Positions 18,690-27,749 are shown, numbered from the stretch's first letter. The stretch is 64,000 nucleotides of DNA from JAKQHY01 sp034429475 (GCA_034429475.1 DAOUGD010000123.1:1-64000), one strand, 5' to 3'. A program made the numbers and translations. Notes: generated by a model not told the origin, from the sequence alone.

Positions 18690-19082
18690 ATGAATAGAAA
18701 TACAGCCGAAACCTTAATCAGACAGTATTTTCAAGGCTGGCTCCAACAAGATGTGACGTTGGTCTTAAGTACCTTGTCGCCAAGTATTACGGTGGTGGAA
18801 TGTTACGGGCCAGTTTACTGTGGGCTGACCGAGGTGAAACACTGGTTCCGTGATTGGCATACTGGGAAGGGGAAGGGCCAGGTAACCCGGTGGGATATCT
18901 TGAAAGTAATGTATGATGAACAGCAGCAGATGGCCGCAGTGGAATGGGATTTTGAGTGCCACTATGACGATCACTGGGGGTCATTCCTGGGTGCGAGCTG
19001 GGTCCGTTATGATGACGCCACGATCACCCGCATTCAAGAGTACAAGATGGAGAAAGCACAGTATCGCCCCTACGGGCCTTGA
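18690..19082 (+). CDS. SnoaL/NTF2-like domain protein
   Basis: The 130-residue protein fits the cone-shaped NTF2-like fold: helical start (TAETLIRQYFQGWLQQD), a LSPSITVVECYGPVYCGLTEVKHWF segment and strands ending in ASWVRYDDATITRIQEYKM. SnoaL-like proteins are small enzymes or ligand-binding modules; no catalytic role can be named. It follows the lipoprotein gene closely and may share its transcript. Confidence 0.75.
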   Translation: MNRNTAETLIRQYFQGWLQQDVTLVLSTLSPSITVVECYGPVYCGLTEVKHWFRDWHTGKGKGQVTRWDILKVMYDEQQQMAAVEWDFECHYDDHWGSFLGASWVRYDDATITRIQEYKMEKAQYRPYGP

Positions 19083-19160
19083 TCAAACCCCGATGGGCGT
19101 CGCAATACTCGTGGGATTCGGGACGCCGGAGTCGGTATGCCCGGGGATAAGGAGAATGCT

Positions 19161-19667
19161 ATGACCACAAAGCCCATTTCGATGATTGGCAACGCTCTGC
19201 TCAGACAACGCTCTGCGCCCATTGATTTCGCGACCGATCCGGTCGCGCAGTACATTGCAGATCTCCAGGACACGCTGCGGCATTTCCAGCAAGCAAAAGG
19301 GATCGGGCGCGCCATTGCCGGGCCGCAAATTGGGTATCTCAAAAGCATCATCTATATGGAAACCGCCGGGCACAGGTTGGTGATGATTAACCCCACCGTC
19401 ACCCACCGCAGTCCAGAAACCTTTGAGGTATGGGACAGTTGCTTTAGCGCCGATGTGGCCTTCTTTGGCAAGACCCGACGGCACCAGGCCATCACAGTCG
19501 CCTACGTGAATGAACGTCAGGAGCAGATTCACCAAGAGTTCGTCGGGGACTTCTCCGCGCTTTTCCAGCACGAGATAGATCACTTGGCAGGAATTCTCTT
19601 CACCGATCGCATCCTTGATCAGCAGATCATCATGCGCAGTGAGTGGGAGAAACTATATCATCAGTGA
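19161..19667 (+). CDS. peptide deformylase-like protein with variant motif 2
   Basis: The 168-residue protein follows the peptide deformylase plan. Motif 1 reads GIGRAIAGPQIG (usual GxGxAAPQ), motif 3 is the intact metal-binding HEIDHL with LAGILFTDRI after it. Motif 2 is altered: DSCFSADV instead of EGCLS, though the metal-ligand cysteine is kept. Normal enzymes remove N-formyl groups from new proteins using Fe2+ or Zn2+. The altered motif suggests a paralogue with different substrate, comparable to type III deformylases. AAGGAG lies 6 bases before the ATG at 19161, which decides this start over 19137. Confidence 0.8.
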   Translation: MTTKPISMIGNALLRQRSAPIDFATDPVAQYIADLQDTLRHFQQAKGIGRAIAGPQIGYLKSIIYMETAGHRLVMINPTVTHRSPETFEVWDSCFSADVAFFGKTRRHQAITVAYVNERQEQIHQEFVGDFSALFQHEIDHLAGILFTDRILDQQIIMRSEWEKLYHQ

Positions 19668-20133
19668 GAGTGGGGACTCTCCCTACAAATACAATGGATA
19701 ATCCCGCGATGAGTTCCGCTAATACCACCGTGGTTGCGCCAGTATTCATATAGACAATCAGATAAAGTTTTGGACAAAGTTATGCTAAGTTGAGCGTAAA
19801 ACCTAAGACAAGTGTCAAAATCATTATCTGAACCTCTATAGAACGCGAAGGGCAGATCCTGTTGGTTAAGTAGGTCTATGGTCCGCAGTATTGGTCTCTC
19901 CCTGGCGGCGGACAACGAGATCCTGGAGTGCGGCTACTTTGCCTATGATGGTCTGCCTGAACCAATTCGTGAGCATCTCCGCCAGCGGATTGAGGACTAC
20001 TACCATTGCCCGAACGTCGTGATTCAGACTCAGTAAGGTCAGAACGCGCGGGAAAGTCAGCGAAGTTTTATCACAGCGTATGCAGAATCAGACTTTGAGA
20101 TGGTCCTTATCACTTTTATTCAAGGAGCACCCT
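19668..20133. other. 466-bp spacer with a gene fragment
   Basis: No full gene is visible. The only protein-like stretch is 19878-20036. The segment is more AT-rich than its neighbours, suggesting a decayed gene. Confidence 0.4.
19878..20036 (+). pseudogene. unrecognised gene fragment
   Basis: A 52-codon frame reads like protein (SLAADNEILECGYFAYDGLPEP, then an amphipathic EHLRQRIEDYYH helix) but has no good ribosome site. It looks like the C-terminal end of a lost gene. No family is recognised. Confidence 0.3.
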
Positions 20134-20634
20134 ATGCAAGAAGATATCACGACCCTACAACGCGAAAACGAAGCGTTAAAAGACCTCAATAGACGGCTCG
20201 AATGGCGCTGGAATCACGCCCGATCGCAATACCTCACTTTTGTGGAAAAAGTCATTCCGTTGCTTGATCAAGAGCAACTCAGTGCGATATTTCAGGAATT
20301 GGGACGCAACTGCGCCCGTTCGCTTGGCTGGGCCCAGCGGTATATCGGGGATCCGGAAGGCTTTTTCCAGCACATGGAGCGCCATAGTGGAGAGCAGATC
20401 AGCTTTTCTGCCGACAGAAAAGTGATTACTGTAGTGACCCAAAATAGACCCTGTGATTGTCCCATTATGAAAGGCCGCTGTATTGCCGGCGCTTACTGTG
20501 ACTGCTCCATCGGCTGGCAAACCGAGACCTATGAAACAATTTTGGGGAAAAAGGTGCGGGTGACCATCCAGGAAGCCGCCTTGAGAGGCTCCAATCGCTG
20601 TGTGTTTGAAGTGCAGATTGATGATGGACAATAA
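20134..20634 (+). CDS. hypothetical protein with Cys-rich domain (DUF6144-like)
   Basis: The 166-residue product starts with a coiled coil (TTLQRENEALKDLNRRLEWR), followed by a helical segment. A cysteine cluster CDCPIMKG and CDCSIGW lies at about residues 110-132, then TYETILGKKVRVTIQEAALRGS. This C-terminal layout recalls DUF6144 / V4R-type ligand or metal-binding domains, but the link is tentative. CAAGGAG precedes the ATG. The stop overlaps the start of the deaminase gene, so the two are probably translated together. Confidence 0.7.
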   Translation: MQEDITTLQRENEALKDLNRRLEWRWNHARSQYLTFVEKVIPLLDQEQLSAIFQELGRNCARSLGWAQRYIGDPEGFFQHMERHSGEQISFSADRKVITVVTQNRPCDCPIMKGRCIAGAYCDCSIGWQTETYETILGKKVRVTIQEAALRGSNRCVFEVQIDDGQ

Positions 20635-21160
20635 CAGCTACACCGAACAAGATCGGCATTTTATGACCCTGGCCCTGGCGGAAGCGCGGCAAGCCCTGGA
20701 AGCTGGCGACTATCCTGTAGGGGCAGCCCTGACTCTCAACGGCGACTTGCTGGATACTGCCAGGAATTCGCTGTTCACCGACGCCCGTTGGACGGCCCAC
20801 GCCGAACATAATCTGCTGGCGCGCCATTCAGGGCACCTGCTGGCTGCCTTCAGAAGTAGACAACCCTATGAGGTCTGTCTGTATACTACCCTGGAACCTT
20901 GCCTGATGTGTTTAGGGACCGCGCTCATCCATCGGGTTTCCCGCATCGTGGTAGCCTGTCCTGATCCGCACGGCGGCACGACGCGCCTTGAGCCTGAGCG
21001 CTTGGGGATTTTCTATCGGGAAGGATGGCCTGCGATTCAGACCGGCCTGTTCCGGGAAGAAACGTGTGAGTTGGTGGTGGAGTTCTTGCGGACGGGAAAG
21101 TTCATGTCATGGGAGACGATGTTGGCCGCCTTTGAGGCGCTGCGGAAAAGTTGGGAGTAG
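20621..21160 (+). CDS. nucleoside/cytidine deaminase family protein
   Basis: The 179-residue zinc enzyme has the deaminase signature: HAEHNLL (His-Ala-Glu, catalytic) near residue 60 and EPCLMC near residue 92, supplying the two zinc cysteines. The family includes guanine deaminase, tRNA adenosine deaminase and CMP deaminases. The substrate loop HGGTTRLEPERLGI does not match TadA well, so a free-base or nucleoside substrate is more likely. The start overlaps the upstream gene by 14 bases; ATG codons at 20621 and 20624 are both possible. Confidence 0.88.
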   Translation: MMDNNSYTEQDRHFMTLALAEARQALEAGDYPVGAALTLNGDLLDTARNSLFTDARWTAHAEHNLLARHSGHLLAAFRSRQPYEVCLYTTLEPCLMCLGTALIHRVSRIVVACPDPHGGTTRLEPERLGIFYREGWPAIQTGLFREETCELVVEFLRTGKFMSWETMLAAFEALRKSWE

Positions 21161-21201
21161 GGGATTGAGATCCCTCTGAAGTTGACTCAAGAATTCCATC
21201 G

Positions 21202-22941
21202 CTAATCTCCCGCGCTCACGGTCAGTTCCAGTTGGCGCTGGTAGAGCTGGCTATACAACCCACCCCGCGCCAGCAACTCTGGGTGACTGCCGATCTCGCG
21301 GATGCGCCCACCTTCCAGGGCGACGATCTTGTCGGCGTTGCGGATGGTGCTCAGGCGGTGCGCAATCACGAGCGCCGTGCGCCCCTTCAGCACCGCGTCG
21401 AGCGCCTGCTGGATCAGGTACTCCGCTTCGGCATCCACCGACGACGTGGCTTCATCCAGGATCAGGATGCGCGGATCGGCGAGAATGGCGCGCGCCAAGG
21501 CCAACCGCTGCTTTTGCCCGCCGCTCAACTTCACGCCGCGCTCGCCGATTTCGGTGGCGTAGCCCTGCGGGAGTTGCGCGATGAACTCGTGGGCATAGGC
21601 GGCGGTGGCGGCAGCGATGATCTCTTCGTCGGTGGCGGCGGGTTTGCCGTAGCACAGGTTCTCGCGCACGCTGGCGTTGAAGAGGAACGTATCCTGCAAC
21701 ACCACGGCGACGTGCCGGCGCAGCGACGCGACCTGCACATCCCGCAAATCGTGCCCATCCACCAGCACCCGCCCATGCACCGGATCGTAGAAGCGGCTCA
21801 GCAGGCGCGCGATGCTTGTCTTGCCCGCGCCGCTCGGCCCGACCAGGGCCACGACTTCGCCGGGCGTGATGTGGAAGTCTATGTCGTGCAGTACTTCCTC
21901 GCCGTCCTGGTAGCGGAAATGCACGTCGTCAAACACCACGTCCCCCTCAATGGACTCCAGGGGGACCGCATTCGGCGCATCCTGGATGTCCGACACCTCG
22001 TCCATCAACTCGAAAATGCGCTCCCCGGCGGCGACCGCCTGCTGGAGGATATTGTCAATCTCGGTCAGGCGGTTCAGCGGCTCGTAAAACGACGTGCTGT
22101 AGGCGAGAAACGCCACCAGCGTCCCCAGCGTGACCTGCTCGTGCGCCACCATCCACGCGCCGAACCCCAACACCAACGCCGTCCCCAGCAGCGCCAGAAA
22201 ACGCAACGCCGGGAAGCAGGTGCTCCACGCGCGGATGCTGCGCACCCGTTGGTAATAGTACTGCTGGCTGGCGTCACTGAAGCGCCGCAGTTCCGGCTCC
22301 TCCTGGACGAAGGCCTGCGTCACGCGGATGCCCGCCAGGTTGTCCTCCAGCCGGGCGTTGATGTCGCCCAACCGGTCGCGCACCTGCCGGTAGATGGGGC
22401 GCGCGTATTGGTTGAAATAGCGCAAGCCGAGCGCGATAAACGGCACCGGAATCAGCACGACAAGCGCCAACCGCCACTCCAGCGTCACCAGAATCGCCGA
22501 AGCGCCCAGCAGCCGCAGCAAATCCACCGCGGTCAGCGTGACCCCGTGCGTGACGAAGTTCTCCAGCGCCTCGACGTCGTTGGTGACCCGCGACATCAGT
22601 TCGCCGGTGGACGTCTGCTCGAAGAACGCGAGCGACAGCCGTTGCAGGTGCGCGTAAAGCCGCACGCGCAGGTCGAGGATGAAGCGTGCGCCCAGGACGT
22701 GGCGCACGTACTGTTCCACCATGCTGACCGCCTGCAAGAGCGCGTAAACGCCCACCAGCCCCGCGATCAACGGCCAAAGCGGGCGGGTGTCGCCCGTCGC
22801 CAGCACGCCATCAATGATGGCCCGCTGGAACAACGGCGGCAGCAGGCTCAGCCCGGTGGCGAGCAGCATCGCTATGGCGGTGAGCAGCAGCGGTTTCCAA
22901 TAGGGCTGTACGTAGGCAAAAAGACGTTTCAAGATGCGCAC
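21202..22941 (-). CDS. ABC exporter, fused membrane and ATP-binding domains
   Basis: The 579-residue half-transporter should dimerise in the inner membrane and pump a hydrophobic substrate or lipid outward, like MsbA. Residues 1-310 hold six transmembrane helices. The nucleotide-binding domain has GPSGAGKTS (Walker A, about 368-376), LSGGQKQRLALARAI (signature), ILILDEATSS (Walker B) and the VIAHRLSTI switch histidine. It is a single gene without an adjacent partner, consistent with a homodimer. The substrate cannot be told from sequence. Confidence 0.93.
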   Translation of the reverse strand: MRILKRLFAYVQPYWKPLLLTAIAMLLATGLSLLPPLFQRAIIDGVLATGDTRPLWPLIAGLVGVYALLQAVSMVEQYVRHVLGARFILDLRVRLYAHLQRLSLAFFEQTSTGELMSRVTNDVEALENFVTHGVTLTAVDLLRLLGASAILVTLEWRLALVVLIPVPFIALGLRYFNQYARPIYRQVRDRLGDINARLEDNLAGIRVTQAFVQEEPELRRFSDASQQYYYQRVRSIRAWSTCFPALRFLALLGTALVLGFGAWMVAHEQVTLGTLVAFLAYSTSFYEPLNRLTEIDNILQQAVAAGERIFELMDEVSDIQDAPNAVPLESIEGDVVFDDVHFRYQDGEEVLHDIDFHITPGEVVALVGPSGAGKTSIARLLSRFYDPVHGRVLVDGHDLRDVQVASLRRHVAVVLQDTFLFNASVRENLCYGKPAATDEEIIAAATAAYAHEFIAQLPQGYATEIGERGVKLSGGQKQRLALARAILADPRILILDEATSSVDAEAEYLIQQALDAVLKGRTALVIAHRLSTIRNADKIVALEGGRIREIGSHPELLARGGLYSQLYQRQLELTVSAGD

Positions 22942-23197
22942 AAAATCACCTCTGATTCAAAAGCTGGCGTTTGGTTGAAAACTGATCCGTGATACGCGAT
23001 GGCCTTCTCACGCATCACGCATTATAACCTAAGCGTCTGTAAAAATATCACTTCCCGCTGCGGCCGGTCTCCGACCGCGCCACCACGGGGCATTGACCTG
23101 TCCGGCCAGCCAGCCTATAATCATAGGGCTGGCGCTTACCGACCTCGTGTGCGGGTGGGCGCCGACGGGAAGCATACAGAGCAAAAGAGGTGTAAAA

Positions 23198-23770
23198 GTG
23201 AATGCGCTTTGCTGGATCACCCTGGTCGCCGAGGTGTGTGCCGCACTGGCCGTGATGGTAAGCATCCTTTTTCCGCAGCGCAGAATTTGGCCGCCCTCTC
23301 GATCTCGCTCATGGATGGGGTATGGGATGTGGGGCCTGTTCATCATCTCCGCCATAGGGGTCATCGCGCTCGGCATGAGCGATTGGGGTTCGCTGAAACT
23401 GGCGCCGTGGGTGCGCTGGCTACTGGGCGCGCCCCTGTGGTTAGGCGGCAGTGGCCTGGCTTTGTGGGCGCTGATAGTTTTGGGGGTGGCTGCTAGTTTC
23501 GGGGATACCGGAACCCTGGTGCGCCGAGGCCCCTATCGTTTTTCGCGGAACCCGCAGTATGTGGGCTTTATCGCCGGATTGCTAGGCTGGGCCTTGGTGG
23601 CCAGTTCAGCCCAAGCCCTGATAGCCGCGGTGGTGGGGGTGCTCCCCCTGGCGTTGGTCCCTTTTGCCGAGGAACCGTGGCTGTTGGCCCGGTATGGCGC
23701 AGCCTATGCCGAATACCTGCAATCCGTGGCGCGTTTTGTCCCCCTGCCCCATTGCCGGGAAGTTGCATAG
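23198..23770 (+). CDS. isoprenylcysteine carboxyl methyltransferase-like membrane protein
   Basis: The 190-residue product has four to five transmembrane helices. It ends with the signature GTLVRRGPYRFSRNPQYVGF and EEPWLLARYGAAYAEY, the S-adenosylmethionine-binding region of the ICMT/PEMT superfamily. Members methylate lipids or small hydrophobic acceptors at the membrane. The GTG at 23198 is preferred because AAAGAGG precedes it; the frame extends to 23093 without a ribosome site. A related gene starts at 63428. Confidence 0.85.
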   Translation: MNALCWITLVAEVCAALAVMVSILFPQRRIWPPSRSRSWMGYGMWGLFIISAIGVIALGMSDWGSLKLAPWVRWLLGAPLWLGGSGLALWALIVLGVAASFGDTGTLVRRGPYRFSRNPQYVGFIAGLLGWALVASSAQALIAAVVGVLPLALVPFAEEPWLLARYGAAYAEYLQSVARFVPLPHCREVA

Positions 23771-23779
23771 TGAGACCCG

Positions 23780-24319
23780 ATGCCTACCTTACTCGTATCC
23801 CCTACCCTATACATTTTTTCCGGGCTGCCGGGGACCGGCAAAACCACCCTGGCCAAGGCGGTGGCCCGCCACCTCAAAGCCGCGTATTTCAGACTGGATA
23901 CCATTGAACATGCTCTCCAAGAAGTGTGTAGCCTCCAGGTGCGGGGCGAAGGCTATCGCCTGACCCAGCGCCTCGTGGCCGACAATTTAGGCGTCGGCAA
24001 CGATGTGGTCGTGGATTGCTGTAATCCCTGGGAACTGACCCGCGCGGAATGGGAACGGGCGGCTACCGAGAACGGCGGCGATTTCATCAATATCGAGGTT
24101 ATTTGTACGGATCAATCCGAACATCAAGCGCGCGTCGCACAGCGGGAAAGCGACATCGCCGGCTTCACCTTGCCCACCTGGGCCGCAATACAAGCCAGAG
24201 AGTATCAAGCATGGCAGCGCGCCAGGATCGTCATGGATACCAGCCACCGCGACAGCGCCGCTTGCATCGCCGAACTGCTCCAGAAATTGGCGGCAGAAAA
24301 AGGCCGGTTAACTGCCTGA
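23780..24319 (+). CDS. predicted P-loop kinase (AAA family, zeta-toxin/gluconate-kinase-like)
   Basis: The 179-residue protein has a Walker A GLPGTGKTTLAKAVA at about residues 15-29, then RLDTIEHAL (acceptor-binding Asp), VVVDCCNPW and a C-terminal lid. This is the small 'predicted kinase' group that includes gluconate kinase, chloramphenicol phosphotransferase and zeta toxin. No antitoxin gene is adjacent, which argues against a toxin role. The substrate is unknown. It follows the methyltransferase-like gene by 9 bases. Confidence 0.82.
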   Translation: MPTLLVSPTLYIFSGLPGTGKTTLAKAVARHLKAAYFRLDTIEHALQEVCSLQVRGEGYRLTQRLVADNLGVGNDVVVDCCNPWELTRAEWERAATENGGDFINIEVICTDQSEHQARVAQRESDIAGFTLPTWAAIQAREYQAWQRARIVMDTSHRDSAACIAELLQKLAAEKGRLTA

Positions 24320-24383
24320 CCGGCGCAGCGCGCCCTGGGCGGACCAGCGCGCCGGTATTCGGTTCTTCGAGGAGTTAGATAGT

Positions 24384-24872
24384 ATGAAGGAGTTTAGACG
24401 GCGCATTTATCGTAACTTACCGGAAATCGTGACCGATCTGCGGAACATCCTGGCGCAACGCTCGCACATGAAAGTGTTGCTACGTGGGACGTCAATCAGC
24501 GCCGCGTTTCGGGAACGGTTGATGTTGGCGGTTACGGGGGTCAATGCCTGCCGATACTGTTCGTATGTGCATACCCAGCAGGCCTTGAGCGAGGGGCTAT
24601 CGCCAGAAGAAATCGCGGACTTGCAGGAAGGCGAGTTGGCCGGCAGTCCCCCAGCGGAACAGGCAGCGTTGCTCTATGCCCAACATTGGGCCGAGACGCG
24701 GGGGCAGCCGGCTGCTGAAGCCCGCCAACGGGTCCTTGCTCAGTATGGGGCCGAGCGCGGCGCGGCGATGGAATTGGCTCTGCGGGCGATTCAGATGTCG
24801 AACCTGCTAGGGAACACCTTTGACTACCTGTTGTATCGCGCATCGTTTGGCCGGTGGGGCGGAGCGCACTAA
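24384..24872 (+). CDS. carboxymuconolactone decarboxylase / AhpD-like protein
   Basis: The 162-residue helical protein carries the CxxC motif with histidine (NACRYCSYVHT, about residues 52-62) typical of AhpD-like peroxidase partners. Such proteins transfer electrons to peroxiredoxins or reduce peroxides directly. The C-terminal half contains an added helical region (ALRAIQMSNLLGNTFDYLLYR). A GGAG site lies before the ATG. No peroxiredoxin is nearby, so the partner is unknown. Confidence 0.82.
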   Translation: MKEFRRRIYRNLPEIVTDLRNILAQRSHMKVLLRGTSISAAFRERLMLAVTGVNACRYCSYVHTQQALSEGLSPEEIADLQEGELAGSPPAEQAALLYAQHWAETRGQPAAEARQRVLAQYGAERGAAMELALRAIQMSNLLGNTFDYLLYRASFGRWGGAH

Positions 24873-24948
24873 GTGCTGGCGCCTAGATCCGGAGGAGGGT
24901 TTGCTAGACGCGCCAAATGGGTTATCTATTTTCCATGAGGAGGAAGCT

Positions 24949-25869
24949 ATGGTCAATTTCACGAGTCATTCCCAAGATTCTATTGATGTTGCAGAACTCG
25001 CGGCATTCACGCACCGAGCCTATCAGCTACTGCCTATTCCTTACAGACACGGGGAGACTCCGGCAGAGCTTGAAAACTTCCTGCAACAGCGTTGTCCTGA
25101 TTTCATTGTGTTGGCGCGTGCGGCGGACGCGCTGCTGGGATGGGCCGGATTGTATCTTGGAAACTGGCAGGCCAACCTGCTCAGTTGGCATCCCCTGGTT
25201 ATCCCGCCCAACCCGACCATCTCCCAACAGTTGGTGTGCCAGTGTATCCAGCACGCCGCCGCCTCTGGCAGAGAGCGGATGGAAGTGTTGCTACTGAATC
25301 TGACCCCAGAGTACCAGGACTATGCGGCGCAGTGTGGGACGATCTATCAGGCGGCGGGAATGGCGCGCGGGATGGAGTGGCAGTCTATGGAAGCTGGCTT
25401 GCAGTCGTTTGATTTTGCCCTCCGGGATATTCCGGAGACGTTGATGCTTCGCCCTCTAACCGAGATGGCCAAAGACGCCCTCTGGCCATGTTTTGATGCG
25501 GCCTTCGCCACGCAGCAATCCGCAGCGCAACGATGGGAGAATTTTGAGGCATTTTTCTGCCAATTGACGTCCCTGGATGCCGACGCTTCCCTGGCGGTGG
25601 TTGACGGTGAGACCATCGTGGGGTTTGTCGCGATAGGCGTGACGGCGGAAGAGGCGTATGTGAGCGGCATTGGGGTCATCCCCACGTACCGGAGACGGGG
25701 ATTAGCCAGATATATGTTGGGGACGAGTATGCGGCGCTTGGCGGCGAACCACTACCGGAAGATGATCCTTCAGGTGGATCGCGAGAATCAGGCGGCGCTG
25801 GGATTATACCGGAACCTGGGATTCCAGAACGTCAACCACGGTTGGGTAAGCTACTTCTGGGAAAAGTAG
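24949..25869 (+). CDS. GNAT acetyltransferase, two-domain
   Basis: The 306-residue protein has tandem GNAT-type halves. The C-terminal half is intact: AYVSGIGVIPTYRRRGLARYM (acetyl-CoA loop, RRRGLA) and LQVDRENQAALGLYRNLGFQNV. The N-terminal half (about 1-150) is degenerate and lacks a clear binding loop. The protein resembles mycothiol synthase-like double GNATs in layout only. The start at 24949 follows GAGGAGGAAG; the longer frame to 24820 overlaps the upstream gene and is not needed. Confidence 0.85.
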   Translation: MVNFTSHSQDSIDVAELAAFTHRAYQLLPIPYRHGETPAELENFLQQRCPDFIVLARAADALLGWAGLYLGNWQANLLSWHPLVIPPNPTISQQLVCQCIQHAAASGRERMEVLLLNLTPEYQDYAAQCGTIYQAAGMARGMEWQSMEAGLQSFDFALRDIPETLMLRPLTEMAKDALWPCFDAAFATQQSAAQRWENFEAFFCQLTSLDADASLAVVDGETIVGFVAIGVTAEEAYVSGIGVIPTYRRRGLARYMLGTSMRRLAANHYRKMILQVDRENQAALGLYRNLGFQNVNHGWVSYFWEK

Positions 25870-25951
25870 CGCCCTACAAACGACGGCAAGTCCAGTCGTT
25901 TCCAGAACGGAAAGACTTCTAACCCCACCGCAGGTGCCACCCATAGGATAA

Positions 25952-26110
25952 TCACCGTACCGTCGAACGGTGTCTGGCCAGCAGCATCTCCGCCGGGGGG
26001 ATACACACGCCGCGCGTATCCGTGTCGCTCTCCGGCGTGTCCAAGCCATACGCCCGGCTGCCGGCGACAACACGGTAGATCAGGTGGGTCTCCCAAAAGG
26101 GGTCAGGCAT
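25952..26110 (-). pseudogene. nucleotidyltransferase, 5' fragment
   Basis: A 52-codon frame begins MPDPFWETHLIYRVVAGSRA and continues YGLDTPESDTDTRGV, the GSxxxG...D-x-D core of predicted nucleotidyltransferases that usually run 200 residues or more. It stops soon after. Beyond the stop another frame continues with protein-like text, so a frameshift or deletion is likely. Its start overlaps the stop of the small gene at 26103. Confidence 0.6.
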
Positions 26111-26261
26111 GGGCGACTCCTAATCGCACGCGGAGCAGAAAATCGTTGAGCAGGGACTTTCTATCCCGATACTGCAACCACAAGGGCACTGTTTGCCAGT
26201 CATCATACGCCGCACTCTGATCTCCAGTTGCGGTTAAGCCTTCGATTTCGCCATCGCTCAT
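26103..26261 (-). CDS. short hypothetical ORF next to insertion sequence
   Basis: A 52-codon frame starts at an ATG with AGG directly before it (no properly spaced site). It contains ATGDQSAAYDDWQTVPLWLQ and YRDRKSLLNDFLLRV, which read as genuine protein. Its stop overlaps the start of the nucleotidyltransferase stub by 8 bases. It may be complete, or the 3' end of a gene disrupted by the insertion sequence at 26337. Confidence 0.4.
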   Translation of the reverse strand: MSDGEIEGLTATGDQSAAYDDWQTVPLWLQYRDRKSLLNDFLLRVRLGVAHA

Positions 26262-26336
26262 CCTGATAGTTACATCACTTCTTTAATTGGCTCGTCGCCC
26301 CTGGTCGTCCACGATGAGCTCGCCGCCTACACCGAT

Positions 26337-27566
26337 ATCAATGTCATTAAGTTAACGGGCCGACTTGTAGCACATTGAGAAGCGCTTGCGTCGCGCCCCT
26401 TTCCGGCGGGGGAACTTCCGCCCGGGGCGTACCGGTTCGGTGGTGTGAATCATAGCTTGCCAGAGTGCTTCCAACAGGTCACTGATTAGGCTACGCTGCA
26501 AGAGCAACACAACAGTGTCTTTCAAGATGGCCAAAGCATAGGCGCAGTTGACGCGATAGGCGTAGCATTTCGTTTGGCTCTGCTGCGTGACCTGCGTTTG
26601 GGCGGGCTGTGTCAAGATCACGGTGAGATTGGTGGTGAAGAGCGTGGCATAGAAGTCCTGCTGGACAGCGAGGGTGGACTTGCCCGACCAATTCTCGACC
26701 TCCACGCGGAGTTTGATGACCTTGTAGTCTTCTTCCACCGGCCAGCGCTGGTGGTAGAGTTCTTTGAAAAGGGCAAGGGGATAGGTGGCATTATCCAACA
26801 CCGAGGTCGCCCCATTGTCCGAGGGGCATCCGGGCGCAGAAGTGCGCCCCGGTGCTGAGGATCAGCACGAACAACCAAAAGGCCGGATAGCCCCGATCCA
26901 AGAGCAGCAGGTCGCCGGGCTGGATATGTGCCAGGTGGTGGGCCGCGCATTCCCGTTCATCGCGTGTCTTGGGGCTGATCCAGGTGTCCAGCGTCAGTTG
27001 GTTCAACACGTCGAACAACTGCGAGACCCGCGCCAACGGTTTGTCGCCCCAGAGGCCGAAGTGCGCGATAATATCGGCGGTGACGGGTAATTCCGCCGTC
27101 GAGCCATCCATTCCCAACAACCGTCAGCCATGCCCGGTCTGGTAAGGAAAGTGCTGATAGAAATACGGTATTTGCACCGTGTTCAGTTCCACAAAGGCGC
27201 TGGCCCGCAGTTTCTGACGCGCCTGACAGAAGGCGCTCTTCGTGACGATCCGTTCTGCCACCACGGCGTGGCGGTCCAGGTTGAAGTAGGCGTCCAGTTC
27301 ATCCTGGAGCGCCTGTTTGACCAGATTCACCAGGAACAGCACCACCAGCACAAACGGCAACGCTCGCTGGCGCGTGAACGCGCTCGGGGACTGGCGATGG
27401 CGCTCCATAAACGCCCTACTTCCCAAACGGCTCTGCAAGGTCGTGAGCAAATCGGCACACAAGGTTTGGGTATCTACGGACATAGTTATCCTCCTGGAAT
27501 CAGCACTCATACGGAGGACATGATATCCCATTTGCATTCGTCTATCCTTAACTTAATGACATTGAT
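26337..27566. mobile_element. IS4-type insertion sequence, degenerate
   Basis: Perfect 19-base terminal inverted repeats ATCAATGTCATTAAGTTAA (26337-26355 and, complementary, 27548-27566) bound a 1.23-kb segment holding one disrupted transposase. The repeat sequence and transposase type point to the IS4 family. I could not define a clear target duplication. Confidence 0.85.
26352..27537 (-). pseudogene. IS4-family transposase, broken
   Basis: Three frame segments give one DDE transposase. The N-terminal part (27124-27537) ends at an in-frame TGA. The middle part (26791-27120) continues in the same frame with LGMDGS (first Asp) and DLLLLDRGYP (second Asp). The C-terminal part (26352-26801) is in another frame and supplies the Glu in RWPVEEDYKVIK. 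Roughly 100 residues expected between the second Asp and the Glu region are missing. The copy is dead by nonsense mutation, frameshift and deletion. Confidence 0.85.
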
Positions 27567-27701
27567 GGCATCCTGTCTACTCAAGAGATCGCCAAGCGGA
27601 TTCCGCAGCTTTCTGGTCAGCAACTCAGTAAGGAGGAATTAAGTGCCGAAGCGCTGGCCCTGGCGCAGTTCATTATTGAAGAGTTAAGGAAGGAGAAATA
27701 A
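27564..27701 (+). pseudogene. C-terminal gene fragment beyond the insertion sequence
   Basis: A frame with no start reads DGILSTQEIAKRIPQL, then SKEELSAEALALAQFIIEEL and ends at TAA. The residues look like a real helical C-terminus. On the other side of the insertion sequence, VVHDELAAYTDI could be its upstream part, so the element probably split a gene. Family not recognised. Confidence 0.4.
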
Positions 27702-27749
27702 AAAAATGTCCGATCTATTGTATTTAGACAATAAAATCAGACATTTTTT
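27701..27749. terminator. bidirectional hairpin terminator
   Basis: AAAAAATGTC (27701-27710) pairs with GACATTTTTT (27740-27749), and inner bases TATTG/CAATA extend the stem. It lies directly downstream of the tRNA 3' fragment on the minus strand and just after the plus-strand gene fragment. Confidence 0.7.

Noticed and set aside
19661..19915. 84-codon minus-strand frame
   Set aside because: No ribosome site, no protein character, and it overlaps the deformylase-like gene end.
21232..22992. 586-codon plus-strand open frame
   Set aside because: Antisense to the ABC exporter; low-complexity His/Arg/Gln content and no family.
23780..24319. Zeta toxin of a toxin-antitoxin pair
   Set aside because: No antitoxin gene precedes it; neighbours are unrelated enzymes, so a metabolic kinase is more likely.
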